DNA of 64,000 nt from Natronococcus occultus SP4 (GTDB lineage: Archaea > Halobacteriota > Halobacteria > Halobacteriales > Natrialbaceae): positions 1,293,001-1,357,000 of the forward strand of contig NC_019974.1 in assembly GCF_000328685.1 (NCBI RefSeq), given 5' to 3'. Position 1 is the first letter of the stretch. Each line of letters starts with the position of its first letter. Position numbers and translations under genes: made by a program. Under the pieces are notes generated by a model, which saw only the letters and a program-made list of their open reading frames with translations, was not told the DNA's origin and did not search any database. Shown piece after piece: positions 1 to 8,467 of this stretch.

Positions 1-1314
1 AACACGATCTTCGAGGGGATGACACAGCCGGTCGCGGTGACGGCGATCGTCGCCTGGATCTGGGCGGGGATGTTCGCAGAGATCCTGCAGGACGGCGGGT
101 TCGTCGACGGACTGGTCTGGCTGGCCGACGTCGGCGGAATCGGCGCGACGCTGTTCCCGGCGATTACCTTCGTTCTGGCAGGGCTTTTCACGACCGGGAT
201 CGGAACGGGATACGGCGCGGCGATCGCGTTCGTCACGCTGTTTTTCCCGGCAGGAATTCTGCTCGGGGCGAATCCGGTGTTGATGTTCGCCGCGATCCTC
301 TCGGGGGCGATCTTCGGCGACAATCTCGCTCCCGTCAGTGACACGACGATCGTCAGCGCGGTGACACAGGACTCGGACATCGGGGGCGTCGTCGCCTCCC
401 GGTTCAAGTACGTAATCATCGCCGCGGTGCTTGCGTTCGTGGGCTACATTATCGCCGGCCAGTTCATGGGCGGCCTCGAGATCGGCGGCGACGCCCGGGA
501 GATCCTCGTCGCCCAGAGCGAACCCATCGGGCTGATCCATCTCGTCTCGATGGGGATCGTGATCGGTGCGGCGGTCGCCGGCCGTCACATCGTCGAAGCG
601 ATCTCGTGGGGAATCGTCGTCGCGGCCGCCTTCAGCCTCGCGCTGGGGCTGATGTCGGTCGGCGATATCGTGATGTTCAACGCTCCCGAGGACGCGCCGG
701 TCGCCGAACCGCTCGAGTTTCTGCCGGTGTTGACGATCGTCGAAGACGCCGACGCGGTCGGCGTCGGGGGCAGTCTCATCGACGGCGCGGCCGGCTTCTT
801 CGAGCTGGCAATTCTTGTGTTGTTGATCATCGCAGCCGCACAGATCATGATCCGCGGGGGTGCCTTCCAGTTGATCCTGGATTGGTCGATCGAGAACCTC
901 GCGACGAACGTTCGCAACGCCGAGCTGACGATGGTCGGTTCCTCGGCGCTGATCAACGCCGTCATCACGATCAACACGGCGGCGGAGGTTGCGATCGGGC
1001 CGTACATCTCGAAGATCGGCGAACGGTTCAACCTGAACGGCTACCGGCGGGCGAACATCCTCGACGCCCAGACCGCGGCGCTCGGGTACATCTTCCCGTG
1101 GTCCGGCGGCGTCCTCGCCGGATTCACGGCGATGCAGGATCTCCCCGGTGAGTACGACTGGTTCACGACGGAGATGCTCGTGACGCCGATCGACGTCGTT
1201 CCGTTCGTCTTCCAGGGGTGGCTGCTGGTCGCGGTGTTCGTCGTCGCAGCGATCACCGGGTTCGGACGTGAGTACATTATCGATCGCGAGAGCGAGGAGG
1301 TGGCACGACTATGA
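1..1314 (+). CDS. NhaC-family Na+/H+ antiporter, 5' end outside window
   Basis: Reading frame is open from base 1, so the true start lies to the left; about 437 residues are visible. The protein is a chain of hydrophobic helices and carries the motif DNLAPVSDTTI around residue 110, which is the conserved ion-path motif of the NhaC/ArsB-like antiporter group (family knowledge). It should exchange Na+ for H+ across the membrane. The stop overlaps the next start as ATGA, so the downstream small protein is translationally coupled. A second, distinct NhaC protein lies at 20230. Ion specificity cannot be read from sequence. Confidence 0.9.
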   Translation, partial: NTIFEGMTQPVAVTAIVAWIWAGMFAEILQDGGFVDGLVWLADVGGIGATLFPAITFVLAGLFTTGIGTGYGAAIAFVTLFFPAGILLGANPVLMFAAILSGAIFGDNLAPVSDTTIVSAVTQDSDIGGVVASRFKYVIIAAVLAFVGYIIAGQFMGGLEIGGDAREILVAQSEPIGLIHLVSMGIVIGAAVAGRHIVEAISWGIVVAAAFSLALGLMSVGDIVMFNAPEDAPVAEPLEFLPVLTIVEDADAVGVGGSLIDGAAGFFELAILVLLIIAAAQIMIRGGAFQLILDWSIENLATNVRNAELTMVGSSALINAVITINTAAEVAIGPYISKIGERFNLNGYRRANILDAQTAALGYIFPWSGGVLAGFTAMQDLPGEYDWFTTEMLVTPIDVVPFVFQGWLLVAVFVVAAITGFGREYIIDRESEEVARL

Positions 1315-1586
1315 GTCTGTTCGAGAAGTACCTCAAGGGATGGCGCTTCCGCGAGACGAATCCGTCGCTCGATGAGGGTGACGTGATCGACGTCTTCATC
1401 GCGGAGTCGAACAGTTCGACCGACGGACACGTCTACATCGGTGACACGCACCTGATCGTCGAAGGTGCGGGCCCCGAGACGGTCGAGAAACGCGTTCGAG
1501 TTCGGGTGACCGAGTTCGACGACTCGACGACGACCGGTCGCGGGGAGTTCCTCGAGATCGTCGGCGAGAGCTCCTACACCAGCTAA
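1311..1586 (+). CDS. Small haloarchaeal protein with TRAM-like beta barrel
   Basis: 91 residues. After a short N-terminal segment the residues from about 22 to 86 follow a TRAM/OB-like pattern: GDVIDVFI, a glycine turn, GDTHLIVEGAGPE, then an alternating RVRVRVTEF strand and a final GRGEFLEIV. TRAM domains usually bind RNA. The gene overlaps the NhaC stop by ATGA and is therefore coupled to it, an odd pairing of a membrane antiporter with a nucleic-acid-type fold. Function unknown; the fold call is my pattern reading, not a search result. Confidence 0.75.
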   Translation: MSLFEKYLKGWRFRETNPSLDEGDVIDVFIAESNSSTDGHVYIGDTHLIVEGAGPETVEKRVRVRVTEFDDSTTTGRGEFLEIVGESSYTS

Positions 1587-1638
1587 CGACCCACGAACGC
1601 GCTTTTAAGTACTCCGAGCGACCACTCGGGGACGTGTT

Positions 1639-2679
1639 ATGGCCGACGGGGACCGCCATCGACAGAGCCGACTGGTTACGGACGACGACGGCGCGTTCGA
1701 CGCCGAGCGGGCCCAGGAGGAGTCGCTACCGATCGAGGACGGCGAGGTGATCGACACCGACGAGCTCGCCGACCACCAGCGCTACGTCGAGGGACGTGGC
1801 GTCTACGACGAGCGCAACCGCGTCAACGACCTCACCGGCAGGGAGTGGAAGTACGCCACGAAGTCGGTCATCGACGAGCGGTATCCGCCGGACGTCCAAC
1901 ACGAACTGCGAAGCGAACACGGCGGCCAGAAACCACCGCGGCTCTGTGCCGAGCTGATCGGACGGTTCAGCAAGGCCGGAGAGACGGTGCTTGACCCGTT
2001 CGCCGGCGTCGGCGGCACCTTGCTCGGAGCAAGCTTCTGCGAACACGAGGGGACCGGGCTCCGGGAGGCGATCGGCTTCGAGCGAAACGAGCAGTGGGTC
2101 GAACTCTACGCGGACGTCCTCGAGCGCGAGAACGAGCAGCGGCGGGCCCGCGGCGAGGCGCCTCTGGCCGAACAGGAGCTCCGGTGTGGAGACTGTGCCG
2201 ACCTGATCGAGGACGTCCCTGACGACAGTGTCGACCTGCTGTTGACTGACGTTCCCTACTGGAACATGGACGAGCTCGAACAGACCCGAAACGAGGCCGC
2301 GACCCGCGAGAGCAAGCTCGGTGCGTTCGACGCGGCCGAAACCGACGGTGCCGACGGTGACGCCCCCGGCAGGGGAGAGACGACGACCAAGGCGGCATGG
2401 CTCGAGGACATGGCCGCGAAGTTTGATCGGTTCGCCGACGCCGTTACTCCGGAGGGACACGTCGTCGTCTTTATCGGCGACATGTACCGCGACCAGTCCT
2501 ACGAGTTCCTCTCCGCGGAGCTGGCGCGGGCGATCGAGTCGACCGCGCCGCTCGTCCTCGCAGCGAATCTGGTCTGGTACGATCCGACGAAAGACCTCCA
2601 CGTCTACGGCTACCCGTTCTCCTTTGTCCCCTCGATGGTCCACCAGAACGTTCTGGTGTTTCGACTCGAGAAGCAGTAG
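1639..2679 (+). CDS. DNA methyltransferase-like protein (N4/N6 amino type), orphan
   Basis: 346 residues. The AdoMet-binding motif DPFAGVGG is at residues 119-126, preceded by a KPPRLCAELI segment as in N4/N6 amino-methyltransferases. The catalytic-type motif follows as TDVPYW at 203-208, where DPPY or SPPYW is usual. The order is therefore X-I then IV, with no room for a long target-recognition domain between or after. The C-terminus has YPFSFVPSMVHQNVLVFR, typical of this group. No restriction endonuclease neighbours it. Target could be DNA or RNA. Confidence 0.8.
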   Translation: MADGDRHRQSRLVTDDDGAFDAERAQEESLPIEDGEVIDTDELADHQRYVEGRGVYDERNRVNDLTGREWKYATKSVIDERYPPDVQHELRSEHGGQKPPRLCAELIGRFSKAGETVLDPFAGVGGTLLGASFCEHEGTGLREAIGFERNEQWVELYADVLERENEQRRARGEAPLAEQELRCGDCADLIEDVPDDSVDLLLTDVPYWNMDELEQTRNEAATRESKLGAFDAAETDGADGDAPGRGETTTKAAWLEDMAAKFDRFADAVTPEGHVVVFIGDMYRDQSYEFLSAELARAIESTAPLVLAANLVWYDPTKDLHVYGYPFSFVPSMVHQNVLVFRLEKQ

Positions 2680-2813
2680 TGTGGCTGTGTCAGCCGCCCG
2701 TCTGACGTGGTTTTATTGGTGAACCCGTTGTCGGACTCGACGGGCGCGTCGATACGATACCCCATCCCATCTCGAGCGCGTCCACGGCTCTCTGCGCCGC
2801 CCCGTTTTTTCGC

Positions 2814-3476
2814 TCAGGCCGACGCTGGAAGCAGCATCGCCCGGAGTTCGTCGACGCGATCGGTCTCGGCGACGACAGCGACCTCGTCGCCGACGTCGAG
2901 TTCGGTCCCGGGAAGCGGAATCGTCAGGGATTCGCGAGCGCGACCGTGAGCGTAGATCCGCGCCGACTCCGGCAGATCGAGCTCGCTCATCCGCTTGCCG
3001 ACCGCGGGAGAGCCCTCCCGGATCTCGAGGACGGTCAGCTGGAGGTTCGCGGCGAGGTCGGCGACGACGTTGAAATCCCCTCCAAGCATGGCGGTCTTTG
3101 CGCCCGCGGCGCCGAGCCGTTCGGGGTAGATGATGTCGTCGACGTCCTCGGCGTACTTCTCGTAGATATCCTCCCGGTAGTCCTCGTCGATCCGCAGGAC
3201 GGTCCGGCAGTCGTGGTGGTTGCCCACCATACAGGCTGCGAAGTTGACGTTGAGATCCGGGGTAAAGGCCCCGATTGCGTCGGCCTCGTCGATTCCCGCC
3301 TCGAGTAACACCGCCTCGTCGGCACCGTCGCCCTCCACGGTGTCGAACCCGTCGTTCGTGGCCCGTTCGATCCGGTCGGAGTCGTCGTCGACGACGACGA
3401 GCTCGTGGCCCTCCTCCGTGAGGATGCGTGCCGTGTGCGAGCCGACTCGGCCGTATCCCACGATGACAAATCGCAT
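2814..3476 (-). CDS. TrkA-like K+ transport NAD-binding protein (RCK)
   Basis: 220 residues. N-terminal Rossmann fold begins MRFVIVGYGRVG with the GxGxxG motif at 7-12 and an acidic end of strand two (VVVDDD), so NAD(H) is the likely ligand. The C-terminal 70 residues form a TrkA-C type domain. Such proteins gate Trk/Ktr potassium channels from the cytoplasmic side. No membrane subunit is adjacent: the convergent neighbour is a methyltransferase and the divergent one an NCS2 permease. Confidence 0.9.
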   Translation of the reverse strand: MRFVIVGYGRVGSHTARILTEEGHELVVVDDDSDRIERATNDGFDTVEGDGADEAVLLEAGIDEADAIGAFTPDLNVNFAACMVGNHHDCRTVLRIDEDYREDIYEKYAEDVDDIIYPERLGAAGAKTAMLGGDFNVVADLAANLQLTVLEIREGSPAVGKRMSELDLPESARIYAHGRARESLTIPLPGTELDVGDEVAVVAETDRVDELRAMLLPASA

Positions 3477-3635
3477 GGTAGTCGGATACGTGCTCGGGGG
3501 ACAAATACGTTCGTTCGGAGCGGCCGCGACGGTTCGTCGGTCGAGGCGACGTCCTATCCACGCTCGTGTATACTAATCGGCGACCGGAGACGGGAACGTT
3601 TAACTGAGCCGTATGGGTATGCTCGACCATCCAAC

Positions 3636-5033
3636 ATGGGGGTTTCCGACCGGATCGCGGCGTACTTCGGGTTCGATGAGTACGACACCAGCCTCGAGAC
3701 GGAGTCGATTGCGGGGCTGACGACCTTCCTGGCGATGTCGTACATCATCGCCGTCAACCCGGCGATCCTGAGCGAGGCGATCGATATCGAGGGGTACAGC
3801 AGCGTGGAAGTCTTCCAGATGATCGCGGTCGCGACGATCCTCGCGTCGGTCGTCGGCACGCTGGTGATGGCGTTCTGGGCCAACCGGCCGTTCGGGCTCG
3901 CCCCCGGGATGGGGCTGAACGCCTTCTTCGCGTTTACCGTCGTTGTCGGGCTCGGCGTCCCCTGGGAAGTCGCCCTCGCGGCGGTGTTCGTTGAGGGAAT
4001 CATCTTCATCGCGCTGACAGCGGTCGGGGCGCGACGCTACATCATCGAGCTGTTTCCCGAACCGGTCAAGTTCGCCGTCGGCGCCGGGATCGGCGTCTTC
4101 CTGCTCTTCCTCGGGCTGCAGGAGATGGAACTCGTCGTCTCCGATCCCGAGACGCTCGTCTACCTCGGTAACGTCGCGACCAGTCCCGTCGCGGCCGTCT
4201 CGGTCGTCGGCCTCGCGCTGACGTTCGTGCTCTACGCCCGCGGGATCCGCGGTGCGATCGTCCTCGGGATCGTCGCGACGGCGCTTTTGGGCTGGCTGTT
4301 GACCGTCGCCGGCGTCGTCGCTCCCGGCGTCCTCACGCCCGATCAGGACATTCAGGTGCAGTACGACTTCACGCCGCTTTTCTCGGGGTTCCTTGATGGG
4401 TTCGGCATGATCGCCGAGGACCCGCTCGTCTTCGGGCTGGTCGTGTTCACGTTCTTCTTCGTTGATTTCTTCGATACGGCGGGAACGCTCATCGGTGTCT
4501 CCCAGATCGGCGGCTTCCTCGACGAGGAGGGAAACCTCCCGGAGATGGAACGGCCGCTGATGGCCGACGCCGTCGGCACCACCGTCGGCGCGATGGTCGG
4601 CACCTCGACCGTGACGACGTTCGTCGAGTCCTCGGCCGGACTCGAGGAAGGTGGCCGAACCGGGTTCACCGCGCTCGTCGTCGGCGCGCTGTTTGCGGTG
4701 TCGCTGGTACTCGTTCCGGTGATCGCTGCGATTCCCCAGTACGCGACCTACGTGGCCGTCGTCGTCGTCGGGATCATCATGCTCCAGGGGGTCGCCGACA
4801 TCGACTGGCAGGCTCCCGCCTGGTCGATCTCTGCCGGACTGACGATCACGATCATGCCCCTGACCGCCTCGATCGCGAACGGGCTCGCCGCCGGGATCAT
4901 GAGCTATCCGATCATCAAGACCGCCGTCGGCGAACGCGAGGACGTCTCGCTCGGCCAGTGGGCGCTCGTGGTCGCGTTCGTGGTCTACTTCGCTGCGTAC
5001 TTCGCGACCGACGCGGGGCTGCTCGCGTTCTGA
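3636..5033 (+). CDS. NCS2-family nucleobase permease (AzgA-like)
   Basis: 465 residues from the ATG chosen here (MGVSDRIAAYFGFDEYDT), which matches family N-termini; the longer open frame upstream is poorly coding. The protein has about 12-14 hydrophobic helices with LTTFLAMSYIIAVNPAIL, PFGLAPGMGLNAFF and DTAGTLIGV, all hallmarks of the AzgA/guanine-hypoxanthine-type branch of NCS2. It should import a purine base with protons. Divergent from the TrkA-like gene across about 160 bp. Confidence 0.92.
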   Translation: MGVSDRIAAYFGFDEYDTSLETESIAGLTTFLAMSYIIAVNPAILSEAIDIEGYSSVEVFQMIAVATILASVVGTLVMAFWANRPFGLAPGMGLNAFFAFTVVVGLGVPWEVALAAVFVEGIIFIALTAVGARRYIIELFPEPVKFAVGAGIGVFLLFLGLQEMELVVSDPETLVYLGNVATSPVAAVSVVGLALTFVLYARGIRGAIVLGIVATALLGWLLTVAGVVAPGVLTPDQDIQVQYDFTPLFSGFLDGFGMIAEDPLVFGLVVFTFFFVDFFDTAGTLIGVSQIGGFLDEEGNLPEMERPLMADAVGTTVGAMVGTSTVTTFVESSAGLEEGGRTGFTALVVGALFAVSLVLVPVIAAIPQYATYVAVVVVGIIMLQGVADIDWQAPAWSISAGLTITIMPLTASIANGLAAGIMSYPIIKTAVGEREDVSLGQWALVVAFVVYFAAYFATDAGLLAF

Positions 5034-5095
5034 GGGGTTCCGGCAACGCCCCTGTCGACCGGTGGCCTCATGGGCGTGCCGCCACTACCGCAGGT

Positions 5096-5341
5096 ATGTC
5101 CGATATCACGCTGTATGAACTGCCGGGCTGTCCGTTCTGTGCGAAGGTACGAACGAAACTGGACGAGCTCGAGCTCGACTACGACGTGATCGAGGTCCCT
5201 CGCTCTCACGAGGACCGCACCGAGGTCGAACGCGTCAGCGGCCAGACCGGAGTTCCGGTGATCACGGACGAGGCCCAGGACGTCGAGGGAATGCACGAGA
5301 GCGACGACATCGTCGACTACCTCGAAGAGACGTACGCCTGA
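5096..5341 (+). CDS. Glutaredoxin-like protein
   Basis: 81 residues: thioredoxin fold with the redox motif CPFC at residues 12-15, cis-proline segment GVPVITD and a C-terminal helix. Reduces disulfides or carries thiols in the cytoplasm. The ATG at 5096 gives a standard glutaredoxin N-terminus (MSDITLYELPGC); the frame stays open upstream but that part overlaps the permease gene and lacks family similarity. Convergent with the rhodanese/MBL gene. Confidence 0.9.
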   Translation: MSDITLYELPGCPFCAKVRTKLDELELDYDVIEVPRSHEDRTEVERVSGQTGVPVITDEAQDVEGMHESDDIVDYLEETYA

Positions 5342-5378
5342 TCGCTCGTTCGGCTCTTTCGTCCCCCGATCGGAGTCA

Positions 5379-6548
5379 TCAGTTCGCCGCGCAGTTGTTC
5401 GGCCCCAGCTCCAGCTCCTCGACGTCGTCGCCGGGCTGGCGTTTGCCCCAGTTGATCTGCTTGATCTCGTTGTAGTTCGCCGGCTCGTCGGCCAGGCTCT
5501 CGACGATCGTCTCGACGAACGCTTCCTCGTCACCCTCCTCCACGTAGCCCAGCAGCTCGTTCGTGGCCTCCTCGCGGAGCTCCCCGAGACCGGTCGCCAG
5601 CGGCCGAATCGATTCGTCGCTGAAGTGGCCGGGGAGCACGACTCGATCGTCCCCGAACTCGGTTAGTCGATCGAGACTCTCGAACAGTTGGCTCGAGGCC
5701 GCTCGGATCGCGTCCTCGTCGCCGTCTCGCGGGTCCCCCGCTCGACTGGTCGCGCCGCCTTGTGTCGCGCTCTCCTCGAGGTCGGGACGGCCGACGCTGC
5801 GGAGAAACAGCGTGTCCCCCGACAGCAACGCGTCGCCGAACGTAAACGAGACGCTCCCGGGCGTGTGACCCGGGGTGTGGACGACCTCGAGCGATCGGCC
5901 CCCGACGAGGACGGTATCACCGTCCTCGAACTCGGTCAGTCGGTCGAGCTCGCCGGCGTCGTCCCCGTGGAGGTAGTAGGGGACGTCGAGTTCGCCGGCG
6001 AGCCGTCGTGCACCCGAGACGTGATCGGCGTGGGCGTGGGTGTCCGCGACGCCGACGATTTCGAGGTCCCGTTCGTCGGCCTCGCTCAGGTAGTAGTCGA
6101 CGTACTGGCTCGGATCGACGACGACGGCCGCGTTTCCGTCGTGGACGAGATAGGAGAGACAGCCCGTCCCGGGGCGGATGATCTGGACGACGCCGTCGAC
6201 GTCCTCGATCTCGGAGGCGCGGTGGACGCGGCCCCAGCCGTTCATCCCGTCGTCGACCGACTTCGCGTCGAATCCGCGCTCGCGCAGGAAGTCGGCGGCT
6301 CGCGCCGACGTGATCCCGGCGACACAGACGATCGCGATCTCTCGATCCGCGGGGAGGTCCTCGAGATTGTCCTCCAGCGTGGAGTAGTCGTGCTCGAGCA
6401 ACTCGTCGTAGATCGGCAGGTTCGTGCTGTCCTCGATCCGCCACTCCTCGTAGTCGTCCTCGTTTCTCACGTCGAGGACGAAGAGATCCTCATTACCCTC
6501 GTCGATGCGACGTGCGACCTCCGCGGGGTCGAATGCGGTGTTGCTCAT
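5379..6548 (-). CDS. Rhodanese-metallo-beta-lactamase fusion (persulfide dioxygenase-like)
   Basis: 389 residues. Residues 1-110 form a rhodanese domain with the active-site loop CVAGITS (Cys75). Residues 120-389 form a metallo-beta-lactamase domain with HAHADH at 171-176, His228, Asp245 and a late His308, the metal ligands of the ETHE1/glyoxalase II group. The combination suggests sulfur-transfer and oxidation of glutathione-like or other low-molecular-weight persulfides; in haloarchaea the thiol would probably be gamma-glutamylcysteine (inference). A perfect palindrome sits immediately upstream and probably controls it. Confidence 0.9.
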   Translation of the reverse strand: MSNTAFDPAEVARRIDEGNEDLFVLDVRNEDDYEEWRIEDSTNLPIYDELLEHDYSTLEDNLEDLPADREIAIVCVAGITSARAADFLRERGFDAKSVDDGMNGWGRVHRASEIEDVDGVVQIIRPGTGCLSYLVHDGNAAVVVDPSQYVDYYLSEADERDLEIVGVADTHAHADHVSGARRLAGELDVPYYLHGDDAGELDRLTEFEDGDTVLVGGRSLEVVHTPGHTPGSVSFTFGDALLSGDTLFLRSVGRPDLEESATQGGATSRAGDPRDGDEDAIRAASSQLFESLDRLTEFGDDRVVLPGHFSDESIRPLATGLGELREEATNELLGYVEEGDEEAFVETIVESLADEPANYNEIKQINWGKRQPGDDVEELELGPNNCAAN

Positions 6549-6551
6549 ACA

Positions 6552-6565
6552 TCACAATATTGTGA
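6552..6565. promoter_or_regulatory. Perfect 14-bp palindrome, probable operator
   Basis: TCACAATATTGTGA, perfect dyad, four bases before the start codon of the rhodanese/MBL gene (minus strand). A TATA-like TTTAAGAG lies about 25 bp further upstream, so the palindrome covers the predicted transcription start. This arrangement fits repression by a small winged-helix (ArsR/SmtB type) dimer that senses sulfur species; regulator identity is inference. Confidence 0.7.
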
Positions 6566-6632
6566 ATCGTTGCCTCTTAAATCCGCTGCACGAAACCGCC
6601 ACCAGCGGGCTGGGGCGAGAACGCGAAATCAG

Positions 6633-7820
6633 TCAGTACTCGAGCCCGAGCAGCGAGTTGAGCGCGAGCGCCAGCCCGACTGCCCCGAGCAAGGCAGCGA
6701 GAAAGCCAAAGGAGACGGCCCAGCCGAACAGATCTGCGAGGACGCCGACGACGACCGAACCGAGGGCGGCGACGATCATGTAGACGGTGCGAACGAGTCC
6801 GAAGCCGGCGTTTTGTTCCTCAGCGGAGAGTTCCTGCAGGAATCGGGGCATCAGCGCCGCTCCGAAGCTCATACCGATCCCCACGAGGACGACCCCCACG
6901 CCGATCGCGAGCGTCCCGGAGGTCGCGATCAGCACGCCGAATCCGGCGACGCCAGCCAGCATACAGATTCCGATCGCACTGTCCCGACCGATCCGATCGG
7001 AGAGGGCGCCGACGCCGATCTGGGCGAGACCCTGCACGACGAAGTACGCCGAGAACAGCGCTCCCGCGAGCGTCGTGGAGGCGCCCTGGTGTTCGATGAG
7101 AAACGTCGGCAGGAACGAGGCGGTTCCCTGCCAGGCGAACTCGCTGACGATCGCGACGAACAGCGTGAACGCGATTGGCGGGCGCGAGAGCAGTTCGACG
7201 AGGGGGCCGACCTGCAGTCGGTCCCGCAGCGGCGTCTCGGGTCGGCGCGGCTCCGTGGGTCGGATCTTCCAGGCGAAGAGGACCGTCGAGGGGATCCCGA
7301 TCAGCGCGACGGCGGCGACCGCGACGCGCCACCCGAACCGGACCGCGAGCCAGGCAACGGCGACGGGGGTCACGAGCCCGGCGATCGTCGCACCGGTGTT
7401 GTGGACGCCGACGGCGGTGCCGACGTTGTCGTAGGTGCGAGCGAGCAGCGTCGTCGCGACGCTGTAGTGGAGTCCCGCGACCGCGCCGAGCAGGATCGTC
7501 GCGAGGAAAAACAGCGCGAACGCGGGCGTGACCGAGACGGCGAGCGCCGCCAGCGTCGAGCCGCCGACGGCGACGAGGATGATCAGCCGTTCGCCGTAGC
7601 GGTCGGCCAGAATTCCGCTTGGGTACTGGGAGAGGCCGTAGGCGAGCCACATCCCGCTCAGCGAGAGCCCGACGACCGCGTTCGAGACCGCGAACGTCTC
7701 GACGACGTCGGGGATGATCGGGCTGATCGCCAGCCGTCCGACCATCGTGACGAAGAACGCGAGCGTACACAGCGCCAGCACCGTCTCCCGATACCGCCAG
7801 CGTGTCGAAATCGTTCCCAA
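6633..7820 (-). CDS. MFS transporter
   Basis: 395 residues with about 12 membrane helices. The loop between helices 2 and 3 carries GILADRYGERLII, the MFS signature, and GALSDRIGRDSAIG repeats it in the second half. The start is uncertain: the longest form begins at a TTG (GTISTRWRYRET) and later GTG/ATG codons exist inside the first helix. Substrate unknown. Confidence 0.88.
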   Translation of the reverse strand: MGTISTRWRYRETVLALCTLAFFVTMVGRLAISPIIPDVVETFAVSNAVVGLSLSGMWLAYGLSQYPSGILADRYGERLIILVAVGGSTLAALAVSVTPAFALFFLATILLGAVAGLHYSVATTLLARTYDNVGTAVGVHNTGATIAGLVTPVAVAWLAVRFGWRVAVAAVALIGIPSTVLFAWKIRPTEPRRPETPLRDRLQVGPLVELLSRPPIAFTLFVAIVSEFAWQGTASFLPTFLIEHQGASTTLAGALFSAYFVVQGLAQIGVGALSDRIGRDSAIGICMLAGVAGFGVLIATSGTLAIGVGVVLVGIGMSFGAALMPRFLQELSAEEQNAGFGLVRTVYMIVAALGSVVVGVLADLFGWAVSFGFLAALLGAVGLALALNSLLGLEY

Positions 7821-8165
7821 CTCGTTTCGGTCGAAACGCGTCCGGACACTTATCGGAACCGATCCGATTCACCCCACGAACGACGCCTTCGATCGAACGG
7901 TCGCGGGGCCTTCCGGGCGACGGTCGGTCGGTTTCCCCGGCCATCGAACCAGCGGTTCGGAGTCCAGAGTGTCGGAGTTTGGCCGAGTGACAAACAAAAA
8001 CGAAGGTGATTCGACCTTCACTGCTTCAGAGAGAACAGTTCATGAAGTGGTTCATCTCTCGCTACCCACCTATTATCATAATTATGACACAAATGGGCGG
8101 AAACAATCTATCGTAGCGAAAGTTGTCACTCAGAGCTAAGCTCACCAGAAGAGTATATACCGCCG
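7821..8165. other. Intergenic, nothing recognised
   Basis: No convincing gene. The right part becomes clearly AT-richer (for example 8060-8110) than the surrounding DNA, which is consistent with imported or degraded sequence next to the transposase remnant at 8166. Confidence 0.5.
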
Positions 8166-8348
8166 CTATCCAATCCCGTCAGGGCCGAGACAAAGCAAGA
8201 GAATCTCCGTTATTTCCCCAGCAGGGACTGGTGGTGACTCTCCAAGATGCACGTCCACCCACGACCGCAACAGGAGGTTTGTCAATCGCCACACGTTGTA
8301 CATCAGGGAGTCGTAGGTACCGTTTCGATATAGCAGTATCTGGTTCAC
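8166..8348 (-). pseudogene. C-terminal remnant of an IS4/ISH3-like transposase
   Basis: About 60 codons ending in a natural stop. The segment LMYNVWRLTNLLL matches the pattern of the last helix of haloarchaeal DDE transposases of the IS4/ISH3 group, and the end PDGIG resembles their usual C-terminal GIG. The catalytic part is absent, so the element is dead. Recognition is by memory of the family pattern and should be checked by a search against IS elements. Confidence 0.5.
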
Positions 8349-8438
8349 CGAAGACGTCCGCTGATCGAGATACCGACTGGCAACGCGAACGGAGCCGAAC
8401 CGCCGTCGCGTTTCCGTCTGACGTGCTTTTATATTATC

Positions 8439-8464
8439 TGCAAACGCTTGCGCAAACGGACACG
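8439..8464. repeat. 6-bp-phased CG array A, upstream of parA-like gene
   Basis: Units at exact 6-bp spacing: TGCAAA, CGCTTG, CGCAAA, CGGACA, CG. The heptamer GCAAACG occurs at 8440 and 8452, 12 bp apart. It lies between a TATA-like stretch (CTTTTATATTAT, 8426-8436) and the ATG at 8468, a position expected for a repressor or autoregulatory site. Confidence 0.65.
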
Positions 8465-8467
8465 TAG

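Noticed and set aside
5688-8009. 773-codon plus-strand open frame
   Set aside because: Runs opposite the rhodanese/MBL and MFS genes and has no family features.
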